Assembly: GCA_963802375.1 (NCBI GenBank)
Contig: CAWDIJ010000010.1
Location: 248,001 to 312,000 of the forward strand
Source of the DNA: JACDAN01 sp963802375
GTDB lineage: Bacteria > Actinomycetota > Thermoleophilia > Gaiellales > Gaiellaceae
Length of the DNA: 64,000 bases
Direction: 5' to 3'
Below are positions 23,516-31,726 of the stretch, in pieces. Below the pieces are notes generated by a model. It was not told the DNA's origin and ran no database searches. It saw only the letters and a list, made by a program, of their open reading frames with translations. A program made the translations under genes and the position numbers. Positions within the stretch are counted from its first letter, which is position 1. Each line of letters starts with the position of its first letter.

Positions 23516-24739
23516 GTGCTCACGCGCCGCGGCCGGTTCACGCTGGCGCTCGGGGCAGGGACGTACCTCGGCGCCTGGGCTTTCGGCGCGCACGTGCTCT
23601 ACGCGCCGGCCATCGGCGTCCTGCTGGCAGTCGTGGCGGCGCTGATCTGGACGAACGCGTTGGCCCGGCCGCTCACGCTCCACCGGCAGCTCGACCGTGA
23701 CCGCCCGCTCGAGGGGGACGACGTGGTCGTCAGAGTCGAGCTCGAGCCTGAGGGCGGCATCGTGCCGGCGACGGCGATGCTGCACGAGCCGGTCGGGAGG
23801 CTCGGCGACCAGAAGGTCGTGGTCGCCCGGGACGGACGGTTCCTGCGCGCGGTCTACCGCCTGTCGCGCGTCCCCCGCGGGCGGTACCGGTTCACGGGTG
23901 CCCGGGCGATCGTCGAAGACCCCTTCGGGCTGGCGCAGCGAATCCAGCCGTTCGCCGATGCCTCGCCGCTGCTCGTCTACCCGCGACTCGCCCGCCTGAA
24001 CGTCCTCTTCGCTGAGCGCGGGCTCCGAGCGCATGGCGCGGGGCGGATCCTGCTCCGACGCACGGCCGGATTCGAGCTGCACAGCGTCCGCGAGTACCAG
24101 AGCGGGGAGTCGCTTCGCCGCGTCCATTGGCCCTCGACCGCACGGCGGCAGCAGCTGATGGTCAAGGAGCTCGAGGACGCGCCGCGGGACGAGATCGTCG
24201 TCGTGCTCGACGCCGAGGCCGGCCACGGATCCGGCCCTCCGGGCTCCTCCAGCTTCGATGCCCAGGTGCGCGCCGCCGGGTCGCTCATGTGGGCGCACGC
24301 GCGGCGTGGACGGCACGCCCGTCTCGAGGTGACGACCGGCGCGGGCGTCGACGCGATCTCCGTCAGGAACTACGAGCGGGACTGGCCGCGGGCGCTCGAG
24401 ATCCTCGCCGTCGCCGAGCAGGACGGGCGCCGCCCCGTGGAGGCTCTCCTCGCCGACCAGGCCGGTGCGGCCACGCACGCGCGGGACCTCGGCATCGTCA
24501 CCGCGGCGCTCAGGCCACCGCTCGTCGAGACGCTCATCGCTCGCGCCGCTGCCAGACAGCAGGTTTCGGTCGTCCTAGTGGACGCAGCCAGCTTTGCCGG
24601 CCGCCGCCGAGCCTCGGTGGGCACCGACGCGGCCGTCCTCCGACTCGAGAGCGCGGGAATCGCCGTCGCGGTGCTCCGCCGCGGCGATGACCTGGAGTCG
24701 GTGCTGGGCGGCTCGGAGAGTGGGGTGGCGCATGGGTAG
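23516..24739 (+). CDS. DUF58 domain-containing protein
   Basis: A 407-residue protein. Two hydrophobic helices at the N-terminus (about 8-23 and 31-47) anchor it in the membrane. A beta-rich segment follows (about 60-170), then the DUF58 signature EYQSGESLRRVHWPSTARR near 200 and a vWA-like domain (VVVLDAEAG). It is the standard partner of the MoxR ATPase and the transglutaminase that follow in order. Function in actinobacteria is unclear; links to the cell envelope are inferred. The GTG start lies at the right edge of repeat copy 2. Confidence 0.88.
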   Translation: MLTRRGRFTLALGAGTYLGAWAFGAHVLYAPAIGVLLAVVAALIWTNALARPLTLHRQLDRDRPLEGDDVVVRVELEPEGGIVPATAMLHEPVGRLGDQKVVVARDGRFLRAVYRLSRVPRGRYRFTGARAIVEDPFGLAQRIQPFADASPLLVYPRLARLNVLFAERGLRAHGAGRILLRRTAGFELHSVREYQSGESLRRVHWPSTARRQQLMVKELEDAPRDEIVVVLDAEAGHGSGPPGSSSFDAQVRAAGSLMWAHARRGRHARLEVTTGAGVDAISVRNYERDWPRALEILAVAEQDGRRPVEALLADQAGAATHARDLGIVTAALRPPLVETLIARAAARQQVSVVLVDAASFAGRRRASVGTDAAVLRLESAGIAVAVLRRGDDLESVLGGSESGVAHG

Positions 24740-27029
24740 GTCCGCGCTCCTTGCGCTGCTTCCTGCGTTGCTGATCACTACCGGGTGGCAGACGCTCGAG
24801 CAGCCGGTCCGGGGTGGGGAGTTCGCGGTGGCGGCGGCCCTCGCGGTCATCGCGGCAATCCTCCCTCACCGCTGGCTGCGGATCGGCGCCATCGTCGTCG
24901 CGACGGTGGCCGTCTTCTCGTTCGCCTTCGACGTCTCGCCGCTCGACGCCCGGCCGTTCGACGGCGACCACGATTTCCTCAATCCGGTTCTGAGCGGGCT
25001 CGGCGGCGGAATCGCCGACTACTACGAGTTCTCGCTCCCGTTCAACCCGGATCAGCGGGAACTCATGCACGGCGTGATCGTGCTCGCGGTGTTCGCCTTC
25101 ACGCTGGTCGCCACCCTGGCGATCGCGGCGCGGCGGCCGGTCCTCGCGGCGGCCACCACCTTCGCCGGCGCCGCCTGGCCCGTCACGCTGGTTCCCGAGG
25201 CCGCATCGACGATGCGCGGCGTCCTCATCCTGGCCGCGGCGCTCCTGCTCCTGGCAGCGCTCAGGCCGGGGGCGCGACCGGGCTCGAGCCAGGCGCTTGT
25301 CGTCGGCTCCGCGGTCGTCTTCGCTGCGCTCGTCGCCGTCAGCTCGCCCTCGGTTGCGAAGGGCGGCTTCCTCGACTGGCAGCAGTGGGAGCCGTACACG
25401 CGCGAGGACAAGCCGGTCAGCGTCCAGTACGTCTGGGACTCGGATTACGATGGGATCGACTTCCCGAAGACCGCGACGACGGTCTTCACGGTCGACGCGC
25501 CGCGACGGGCGCCGTACTGGCGCGCCACCACGCTCGACGTGTTCCTCGACGACCACTGGCGGGAGGACGCTCCGCTCATCGAGCCCATCAGCGGCGCCGG
25601 GCTCGACTCCCTCGTCAACGATCCGTTGCTTCCGCCGGCGGCCCGCAACGCCGAGAACTGGCTCAGGCACGAGGTCGAGGTCGAGGCGCTGCAGGACACG
25701 CATCTCGTCGGCTCCAGCGTGCCCGTGGCCTACGAGGAAGACCGGGCCGGGGATTACGGATCGGGAATCGCGTACGTCGGCCGCCTGGAGCGGGGCGACC
25801 GGTACACCGTCTGGAGCTACGCCGCCCAGCCGACGCCGGCCCAGCTCGCACGCACAAGGCCGAGGTATCCCGACGAGCTGCTCGACGACAGCCCCTTTCT
25901 CAGCGTCGGGAGCTTCACGCGCGTGCCCCGGTTCGGGATCGACGGCCGCGAGCAGTTGGTCGACGCGACGTTCGCTCAGGACGAGGATCTCGCGGCGTAC
26001 GAGCCGTTGTACCGGCAGGCCCGGGAGGTCGTCGGCCGGCCGAGGAATCCCTACGCCGCCGCCGTGGCGATCGAAGCCTGGTTCCGCTCGAGCGGCGAGT
26101 TCAGCTACGACGAGTCGCCGTCCGTCCGCAACGACGCGCCGCCGCTTGTCTCTTTCGTGACGACGACCCGGAGCGGGTACTGCCAGCACTTCGCCGGTGC
26201 GATGGCGCTGATGCTGCGCTACCTCGGGATCCCGTCCCGGGTCGCTGCTGGGTTCACCACCGGCATCTTCAACGACGACGAGGAGCGCTGGACCGTCGCC
26301 GACACCAACGCCCACACGTGGGTCGAGGTCTGGTTCGACGGGTACGGATGGCTGCCGTTCGATCCGACGCCGGGCCGCGGCCGGCTCCGCGCCGAGTACA
26401 CCGCGTCGTCGCTCTTCTTCGACGCCGACGGCGCAACCGCCGCGTTCGGAGCGGCTGCCGTTGGGGCTCTCGGACTGGACATCCTCCGGAACCGCCTTGG
26501 CGGCGCCTCGCCGTCGCCCGACGACCGCGACCGGCTCCGCGGGCCCGACACCGGCTTCATTCCCGGCTCGGATGCGCCCGTGACAAGGCAGGTTGCAGAG
26601 GAGCGAGACGACCTGCTCCTGCTCGCGGTCATCCTCGGCACCGCGACGGCTCTCCTGGCGACGCTCTGGCTCCTGAAATGGGGCCGGCGGCGGGCGCGCT
26701 ACCTCTCGGACGATCCCCGGCGGGTCGCCGGAGCCGTGCGCGCCGAGCTCGAGGACTTCCTCGCCGACCAGCGCGTCCCGCTGGCCAGGAGCGCCACGTC
26801 CTCGGAGCTCGGCGAGACGATCAACAGCCGGCTGCGCGTCGACGCCGACGGCCTCGCGGCGGCCCTCGCCCAGGCGCGATACGGGCCTGCTGACGAGGCC
26901 GAGCGAGCCGCTCGGACGGCCCGCCGGGAGCTCCGCAGTGTCCTCAGAAAGGTCCGCCGCAGGCTCGGAACGCGTCGGCGGCTACGAGGCCTCGTCTCCC
27001 TCCGCTCGCTCGGCCTGCGCTCCGCCTGA
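24732..27029 (+). CDS. Transglutaminase-like membrane protein (DUF3488/DUF4129 type)
   Basis: A 765-residue membrane protein. About six N-terminal transmembrane helices (to residue ~205), then an extracytoplasmic transglutaminase-like core. The catalytic triad is visible: Cys in TRSGYCQHFAGAMALMLR, His in DTNAHTWVEVW, Asp in WLPFDPTPGRG. One helix near 635-655 returns to a cytoplasmic basic tail resembling DUF4129. ATG overlaps the DUF58 gene by eight bases. MoxR-DUF58-transglutaminase trios occur in many actinobacteria; the substrate is not known. Confidence 0.92.
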   Translation: MGRSALLALLPALLITTGWQTLEQPVRGGEFAVAAALAVIAAILPHRWLRIGAIVVATVAVFSFAFDVSPLDARPFDGDHDFLNPVLSGLGGGIADYYEFSLPFNPDQRELMHGVIVLAVFAFTLVATLAIAARRPVLAAATTFAGAAWPVTLVPEAASTMRGVLILAAALLLLAALRPGARPGSSQALVVGSAVVFAALVAVSSPSVAKGGFLDWQQWEPYTREDKPVSVQYVWDSDYDGIDFPKTATTVFTVDAPRRAPYWRATTLDVFLDDHWREDAPLIEPISGAGLDSLVNDPLLPPAARNAENWLRHEVEVEALQDTHLVGSSVPVAYEEDRAGDYGSGIAYVGRLERGDRYTVWSYAAQPTPAQLARTRPRYPDELLDDSPFLSVGSFTRVPRFGIDGREQLVDATFAQDEDLAAYEPLYRQAREVVGRPRNPYAAAVAIEAWFRSSGEFSYDESPSVRNDAPPLVSFVTTTRSGYCQHFAGAMALMLRYLGIPSRVAAGFTTGIFNDDEERWTVADTNAHTWVEVWFDGYGWLPFDPTPGRGRLRAEYTASSLFFDADGATAAFGAAAVGALGLDILRNRLGGASPSPDDRDRLRGPDTGFIPGSDAPVTRQVAEERDDLLLLAVILGTATALLATLWLLKWGRRRARYLSDDPRRVAGAVRAELEDFLADQRVPLARSATSSELGETINSRLRVDADGLAAALAQARYGPADEAERAARTARRELRSVLRKVRRRLGTRRRLRGLVSLRSLGLRSA

Positions 27030-27061
27030 CTGCCGGACCGTCGTCTACCTTGGGGAATGAC

Positions 27062-27418
27062 GTGAGCGACACGTACGACCTCTTCCAGCAGGGCCGAAGC
27101 CATCTCCGAAAAGGCGATGCCGCCCAGGCGACCGTGGCGCTCGAGAAAGCGAAGAAGCGGGAGCCGCACAAGGCCTCCATCCGCGAGGCGCTGGGCATCG
27201 CGTACTTCCGGATCCAGCGCTACGACGAGGCCGAGCGCGAGTTCCGCGCGATGCTCGAGCTCGCGCCGACGGACGACTACGCCCACTATGCGCTGGGCCG
27301 GAGCCTGGAGAAGCTCGGCCGCGAGCAGGAGGCGAACGGCCACTACAAGCTCGCCAGCTCGCTGAAGCCCGGCAGCGAGCAGTACGCCGAGCGGATCAAG
27401 GATCTCTCCTCGGACTAG
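27062..27418 (+). CDS. TPR-repeat protein
   Basis: A 118-residue protein made of about three tetratricopeptide repeats: YDLFQQGRSHLRKGDAAQATVALEKAK-type units recurring through IREALGIAYFRIQRYDEAER and YAHYALGRSLEKLGREQEAN. Soluble, with no signal peptide; probably a protein-interaction module. GTG at 27062 is chosen because a TACCTT hexamer ends 11 bases upstream; a TTG at 27050 is possible. Partner unknown. Confidence 0.82.
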   Translation: MSDTYDLFQQGRSHLRKGDAAQATVALEKAKKREPHKASIREALGIAYFRIQRYDEAEREFRAMLELAPTDDYAHYALGRSLEKLGREQEANGHYKLASSLKPGSEQYAERIKDLSSD

Positions 27419-27420
27419 GT

Positions 27421-27603
27421 GTGGTGACGACGCTCGAGGACGAACGGCGCTGGGAGCTGATCGAGTCGGCGATCGGCACGATCAGCGACGAGGGTCACGA
27501 ATGGGATGCCGATCCGGCGGACTGGGTCAGCCGCCAGCGGCGTTCGGAAGGCGCTAGAGCCGCGCCCGATTCGGCTGATCATCCGGCGTTCCCCTCCGAC
27601 TAG
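27421..27603 (+). CDS. Small hypothetical protein
   Basis: A 60-residue acidic protein beginning MVTTLEDERRWELIESAIG, packed between the TPR gene (2-bp gap) and dtd (no gap). No recognised domain; the C-terminal third is low complexity. Tight spacing and frame-preserving codon use make it plausible, but nothing indicates function. Confidence 0.5.
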   Translation: MVTTLEDERRWELIESAIGTISDEGHEWDADPADWVSRQRRSEGARAAPDSADHPAFPSD

Positions 27604-28041
27604 GTGCGAGCCGTCGTCCAGCGCGTCTCCAAGTCGCGCGTGCTCGTGGACGGCGAGGTCGTGGGGGAGATCGGGCCGGGGCTCTGCGTGCTCCTCGGCG
27701 TCTCGCGCGCGGACGGGGAAGAGGAGGCGGCTCGATTGGCGGCCAGGGTCGCCAAGCTCCGCATCTTCGAGAACGAGGAAGGCAAGTTCGACCGCTCGCT
27801 GCTGGACGTCGGCGGAGAGGCGGTGGTGGTCAGTCAGTTCACGCTGATCGCCGATACCGCGAAGGGAAATCGGCCCAGCTTCTCCGAGGCTGCGCCGCCC
27901 GAGGACGCCGAACGGCTCTACGAGGCTTTCTGCGCGGCCCTTCGAGGGACCGGCGTCCGCATCGAGATGGGCCGCTTCGGCGCGCGGATGAAGGTCGAGC
28001 TCGTGAACGACGGCCCCGTCACGATCGTGTTGGAGCTCTAG
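27604..28041 (+). CDS. dtd: D-aminoacyl-tRNA deacylase
   Basis: A 145-residue DTD that hydrolyses D-aminoacyl-tRNA (and Gly-tRNA-Ala), preventing D-amino acids entering proteins. Signatures are VVQRVSKSRV, SQFTLIADTAKGNRPSFSEAAPP and the C-terminal NDGPVTI, whose Gly-Pro with the SQFTL block forms the D-chiral-selective pocket. GTG start; the last base of its TAG stop is the first base of the Nudix GTG (TAGTG junction). Full family length. Confidence 0.95.
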   Translation: MRAVVQRVSKSRVLVDGEVVGEIGPGLCVLLGVSRADGEEEAARLAARVAKLRIFENEEGKFDRSLLDVGGEAVVVSQFTLIADTAKGNRPSFSEAAPPEDAERLYEAFCAALRGTGVRIEMGRFGARMKVELVNDGPVTIVLEL

Positions 28042-28499
28042 TGGAGGCGCGGATCCGGACGCTGGCACTCGCGTTGATCCGGCGAAGCGACGAGATTCTC
28101 GTCGAGGGTGGCCGCGACGAGGTCAAGGGCGAGACATTCTTCCGCCTGCCCGGCGGCGGCATCGACTTCGGCGAGTCGGGAGCCGATGCCCTACGGCGTG
28201 AGCTTCGCGAGGAGCTCGGCTCGGAGCCCGACGTCGAGCGCCTTGTCGGGGCCCTCGAGAATGTCTTCACGTACGAAGGCGAGGCCGGTCACGAGATCGC
28301 GCTGGTCTACGACTGCCGCCTACGCGACCCGCTGCTGTACGAGCTCAACGAGTGGGAGGTCTCGGAGCCGACTGCCCACGGGCCACTGGTTCACGCGCTC
28401 GCATGGAAGCGTCTCGCGTCGTTCACCGGCGGCGGGGAGATCCTCTACCCGGACGGCGCCGCCGAACTGGCGCTCATCACATCGGCGCCGAGCCGCTAG
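28041..28499 (+). CDS. Nudix hydrolase
   Basis: A 152-residue Nudix protein with an intact box: GGGIDFGESGADALRRELREELG matches GX5EX7REUXEEXGU (UDP-activating Mg2+ site). Family enzymes cleave nucleoside diphosphates linked to another group; the substrate here cannot be told. It shares one base with the dtd stop. The downstream EamA gene appears to start within or right at its 3' end. Confidence 0.9.
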   Translation: MEARIRTLALALIRRSDEILVEGGRDEVKGETFFRLPGGGIDFGESGADALRRELREELGSEPDVERLVGALENVFTYEGEAGHEIALVYDCRLRDPLLYELNEWEVSEPTAHGPLVHALAWKRLASFTGGGEILYPDGAAELALITSAPSR

Positions 28500-29302
28500 C
28501 GCTCGCTCTCGGGGCTGCCGCGCTTCACGCCGCGTGGAACCTGGCGCTCGCGCGTCGCACGGACGTCCCGGCCGCCACGGCGCTCGCCTTCTGCTTCGCG
28601 GCGCTTGTCTTCACGCCGATCGCGGTCGCCCGCTGGGAAGTCGAGGCCGAGGCGATCCCGTACATGGCGGTCTCCGCGGCCTTCGAGCTCGCGTACGTTG
28701 CATTGCTCGCGGCGGCATACGGCCGGGCCGAGCTCAGCGTCGTCTACCCGGTCGCCCGAGGAGTGGCGCCGGTGCTCGTACTCCTCCTCGGGGTCGCTGC
28801 GCTCGGCGTCGGCACCTCGGGGGCGGAGGTAGCGGGCGTGCTCCTGGTCGCCGCGGGAGTCGTGCTCGTGCGGGGGCTCGGCCGCGGGAGCTCGAGCGGG
28901 GTCGGGTTCGGTCTCGCGATCGGAGCATGCATCGCCGGCTACACGCTCGCCGATGCACGCGGCGTCGACCACGCGGACCCGCTGGCGTATCTCGTCGTCG
29001 TCCTCGCCCTGCCGGCCTTCGCCTACCTCGCGATGGTGGCGCTGAGGGGAGGAACCGAGCGGCTCCGAGCCGAGCTCGGGTGGACGCCGGTCTTCGTCGG
29101 GCTCGCCTCCTTCGGCGCCTTCGCCCTCGCCTTGTTCGCGCTCCAGCGGGCCTCGGCCGCGTCGGTGGCGGCGGTCCGGGAGACCAGCGTGGTCATCGCG
29201 GTCGCCCTTGCCGCGCCGTTCCTCGGAGAGGAGGTTGGGCCCCGCAGGTTTGCCGGCGCAGCCCTCGTCGTCGGCGGCGTCGCGGTGCTTGGGCTGGCCT
29301 GA
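28403..29302 (+). CDS. EamA-type (DMT superfamily) transporter
   Basis: Membrane protein with about ten hydrophobic helices in two EamA repeats; typical blocks are LHAAWNLALARR, YGRAELSVVYPVARG (end of repeat 1) and VRETSVVIAVALAAPFLGEEV (end of repeat 2). Probably a small-metabolite exporter. The start is unresolved: the first in-frame ATG is 28403, deep inside the Nudix gene, giving an atypical basic N-terminus. The conserved part starts near 28490 and no ATG/GTG/TTG lies close to it, so a non-standard start near 28480 is likely. Confidence 0.8.
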   Translation: MEASRVVHRRRGDPLPGRRRRTGAHHIGAEPLALALGAAALHAAWNLALARRTDVPAATALAFCFAALVFTPIAVARWEVEAEAIPYMAVSAAFELAYVALLAAAYGRAELSVVYPVARGVAPVLVLLLGVAALGVGTSGAEVAGVLLVAAGVVLVRGLGRGSSSGVGFGLAIGACIAGYTLADARGVDHADPLAYLVVVLALPAFAYLAMVALRGGTERLRAELGWTPVFVGLASFGAFALALFALQRASAASVAAVRETSVVIAVALAAPFLGEEVGPRRFAGAALVVGGVAVLGLA

Positions 29303-29308
29303 CGTTGC

Positions 29309-29314
29309 TATCCT
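29309..29314 (+). promoter_or_regulatory. Possible extended -10 for the rimP-infB operon
   Basis: TTGCTATCCTGAC at 29305-29317 closely resembles TTGCTACCCTAAC at 38546-38558 upstream of rpsO. Both have a TANCCT hexamer in the same context ahead of a ribosomal or translation operon with a structured leader. No good -35 is seen, so this is a weak call. Confidence 0.3.
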
Positions 29315-29324
29315 GACCAATCCA

Positions 29325-29387
29325 CATTTCGAAGTGCAGGACGAAATGGGCGCGCGGCGCCCGTTTTTTTTGGAGGGATTCGAAATG
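29325..29387 (+). promoter_or_regulatory. rimP-nusA-infB leader with alternative pairings
   Basis: The arm CATTTCGAA (29325-29333) can pair with CGAAATG at 29342-29348, or perfectly with TTCGAAATG at 29379-29387, which contains the rimP start codon. The two pairings are mutually exclusive. Between them lies an intrinsic-terminator hairpin. Such an arrangement suits attenuation or start-codon sequestration, perhaps by a product of the operon such as NusA. Inferred from sequence only. Confidence 0.5.
29348..29371 (+). terminator. Intrinsic terminator / attenuator before rimP
   Basis: GGGCGC (29348-29353), loop GCG, GCGCCC (29357-29362), one G, then eight T (29364-29371). This is the only T8 terminator-like run noticed in the window. 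It lies 13 bases before the rimP ATG and therefore within the leader, after the EamA gene. It may both end EamA transcription and attenuate the operon. Confidence 0.75.
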
Positions 29388-29825
29388 GCCGACGTGTACG
29401 ACAAGGAGAGAACGCTGCTGAGGGAGATCACGCCGAAGGTCGAGGGAGCGATTCCCGGCGTCGAGGTGCTGGCGCTCGAGCTCTCGGGACCCGAGCGCTT
29501 CACGGTGTACATCGACCACCCCCAGCGGGTCGATCACGCACTCTGCGAGCGGGTGACCGACGTCCTGCGCCCGTATCTCCAGCAGTACACCGTGGAGGTC
29601 TCGTCGCCCGGCGTGGAGCGCCCGCTCCGCACGCCCGCGCACTTCAAGCGGGTCGTCGGACGCAGGGCTGCGCTCCGCACCGCGGGCGAGATCGACGGCC
29701 GGCGAAAGTTCAAGGGTGAGGTCGTGGACGCGGACGCCCAGGGAATCCGCCTCTCGACCGCCGGCAACGAGCACGAGATTCCGTACGACTCCATCGTGCG
29801 GGCGAACCTGATCGAGGAGGGATGA
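29385..29825 (+). CDS. rimP: Ribosome maturation factor RimP
   Basis: A 146-residue RimP (YhbC) assisting 30S assembly. Blocks: GVEVLALELSGPERFTVYIDHP, then VEVSSPGVERPLRTPAHFKR, and a C-terminal SH3-like domain with KFKGEVVDADAQGIRLS and IPYDSIVRANLI. ATG at 29385 follows GGAGGG at the right spacing; an upstream in-frame ORF extension would cross the terminator. First gene of rimP-nusA-ylxR-infB, separated from nusA by one base. Confidence 0.94.
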   Translation: MADVYDKERTLLREITPKVEGAIPGVEVLALELSGPERFTVYIDHPQRVDHALCERVTDVLRPYLQQYTVEVSSPGVERPLRTPAHFKRVVGRRAALRTAGEIDGRRKFKGEVVDADAQGIRLSTAGNEHEIPYDSIVRANLIEEG

Positions 29826-29826
29826 G

Positions 29827-31479
29827 ATGAGCCGCGAGATCATCGAGGCAGTCCGCGAGCTGGAGCGCGACCGGAATCTCGAAGGCGGGATCCTGGTCGA
29901 CGCCCTCCGCGACGGGCTGCTCGCCGCCTACAAGAAGACTCCCGGGTCGTACCGCCATGCCACCGTCGAGATCGACGACGAGGGCGACTTCCGTGTCTTT
30001 GCGATCCACATGCCCGCGGACCTCGAGGAGCGCCTTCTCGAAGAGGCCCGAGAGCGTGCCTACGACGACCTCGAGAAGATCGAGGAGGAGACGGGTGAGA
30101 AGCAGCACACCCTGGTCACCGATGACGACCTCGAGATCGACTGGGATCAGGTGCCTGAGAACCAGGTCCGCCGCGAGGACGTCACCCCGGAGAACTTCGG
30201 TCGCATCGCCGCGCAAACCGCGAAGCAGGTCATCCAGCAGCGGATCCGCGAGGCGGAGCGCCAGATCATGTACGAGGAATACGTCGACCGCGTCAGCGAG
30301 GTGGTGACCGGCATCGTCCAGCAGGCCGGCGACCGGAACAACATCCTGGTCGACCTCGGAAAGGTCGAGGCGCTGCTCCCGCGCTCCGAGCAGGTGGACG
30401 GCGAGCGCTACGAGCAAGGCTCGCGCATCAAGGCCGTGATCACCGAGGTTCGGTCGGGCACGAAGGGCCCTCAGGTGATCCTCTCGCGACGCGATCCCGA
30501 GCTGATCAAGACGCTGTTCGAGCTCGAGGTGCCGGAGATCGCCGACGGGCTCGTCGAGATCCGCGGCGTGGCCCGCGAGCCCGGCTACCGGTCGAAGATC
30601 GCGGTGGTCTCGCACGCGCAGGGCGTCGACCCCGTCGGTGCCTGTGTCGGCCCCCGCGGCTCGCGCGTCCGCATGGTCGTGTCGGAGCTCCGCGGCGAGA
30701 AGATCGACATCATCCCCTGGAACACCGAGCCTGCCCGCTTCCTCGCGAAGGCGCTGTCTCCGGCGCGGGTGCGGGAGGTCTACATCGACGACGAGACCAA
30801 GGAGGCGACGGTCATCGTCCCGGAGGACCAGCTCGCGCTCGCGATCGGCAAGGAGGGCCTGAACGCCCGCCTGGCCGCGCGCCTGACCGGCTGGAAGGTC
30901 GACATCCAGTCGGAGGCCGAGTTCGCGGCAGCCGAGGCCGAGGCGGCCTTCGGCGGCGGCGAGGCCGGCGAGGACTTCTCCGGACGCTGTGCCGCGATCC
31001 TCTCGAACCACAAGCGCTGCCCGAACGCCGCGATCCCGGGGACTCGCTTCTGCGGGATCCCGGCGCACACGGCGCTGGCCGACCGAGAGGCTGCCGGCGA
31101 GACGATCGAGAGCGGTCAGGCAGTGCCGATCGGCGGCGCCGAGGAGGAGCTGCCGGCGGAGGTCGAGGCTGAAGCCGGTGGCGGCGAGGTCGCCGCGGAG
31201 GCCGAGGTCGCCGAGCTGCCTCAGCCGGAGCCGAGCGAGGTTCCCTCGCCGGAGCCGAGCCCAATGCCGTCGGGCCCGGCGCCAACGGAGGTGCCATCGC
31301 CCGAGCCGAGCGAGATCCCGTCGCCCGAGCCGAGCGAGATCCCATCGCCCGAGCCCTCCGAAGTTTCGGGGCCGGAGCCTGCCGGCGTCCCGCCCGCACC
31401 GGCGGCCGAGGGTGACGAGGTGCCCGTCGCGGCAGCGGCTGACACGGATGAGGAGAGGACCGACGCACAGACAGGCTGA
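29827..31479 (+). CDS. nusA: Transcription factor NusA with unusual C-terminal extension
   Basis: A 550-residue NusA. The N-terminal RNAP-binding domain (1-125), S1 (about 130-200, NNILVDLGKVEALLPRSEQ) and two KH domains (to ~355, VGPRGSRVRMVVSEL and LAIGKEGLNARLAARLTGW) are standard. The C-terminus is not: a Cys/His cluster C388-x9-C398-x10-C409-x4-H414 resembling a small zinc-binding motif is followed by a tail of tandem SPEPSEI-like units (about 460-525). It modulates pausing, termination and antitermination. One base separates it from rimP. Confidence 0.95.
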   Translation: MSREIIEAVRELERDRNLEGGILVDALRDGLLAAYKKTPGSYRHATVEIDDEGDFRVFAIHMPADLEERLLEEARERAYDDLEKIEEETGEKQHTLVTDDDLEIDWDQVPENQVRREDVTPENFGRIAAQTAKQVIQQRIREAERQIMYEEYVDRVSEVVTGIVQQAGDRNNILVDLGKVEALLPRSEQVDGERYEQGSRIKAVITEVRSGTKGPQVILSRRDPELIKTLFELEVPEIADGLVEIRGVAREPGYRSKIAVVSHAQGVDPVGACVGPRGSRVRMVVSELRGEKIDIIPWNTEPARFLAKALSPARVREVYIDDETKEATVIVPEDQLALAIGKEGLNARLAARLTGWKVDIQSEAEFAAAEAEAAFGGGEAGEDFSGRCAAILSNHKRCPNAAIPGTRFCGIPAHTALADREAAGETIESGQAVPIGGAEEELPAEVEAEAGGGEVAAEAEVAELPQPEPSEVPSPEPSPMPSGPAPTEVPSPEPSEIPSPEPSEIPSPEPSEVSGPEPAGVPPAPAAEGDEVPVAAAADTDEERTDAQTG

Positions 31480-31717
31480 GCGACATCGTCCGGTCCGGAT
31501 GTGCATCGGCTGCGGCCGCAAGAGGCCGAAGGACGAGCTCGTGCGGTTCGTGGCGGCTGACGGCGCGGTCGTCGCGGATGCGGGGGCGCCGGGCCGCGCG
31601 GCCTACACGTGCCGGCGGCTTTCGTGCTTCGAGCGTGCGGCCGCGCACAACGCGTTCAGCCGTAAGCTCAGGGCCCGGGTCCGTGTCGATCGACAACTCG
31701 CATCGCTCTACACTTGA
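31448..31717 (+). CDS. ylxR: YlxR family (DUF448) protein
   Basis: An 89-residue YlxR/DUF448 protein, with RMCIGCGRKRPKDELVRFV, GRAAYTCRRLSCFERA and a basic C-terminal helix. YlxR is an RNA-binding protein always found between nusA and infB; a link to RNase P has been proposed in Bacillus. ATG at 31448 overlaps nusA by 32 bases; ATG at 31499 is an alternative. Ten bases before infB. Confidence 0.92.
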   Translation: MRRGPTHRQAERHRPVRMCIGCGRKRPKDELVRFVAADGAVVADAGAPGRAAYTCRRLSCFERAAAHNAFSRKLRARVRVDRQLASLYT

Positions 31718-31726
31718 GGACTGACC

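Noticed and set aside
31220..31400. CRISPR-like repeat array
   Set aside because: The repetition is in-frame coding for SPEPSEI units of the NusA tail; unit length and spacing do not fit a CRISPR. No array was seen elsewhere.
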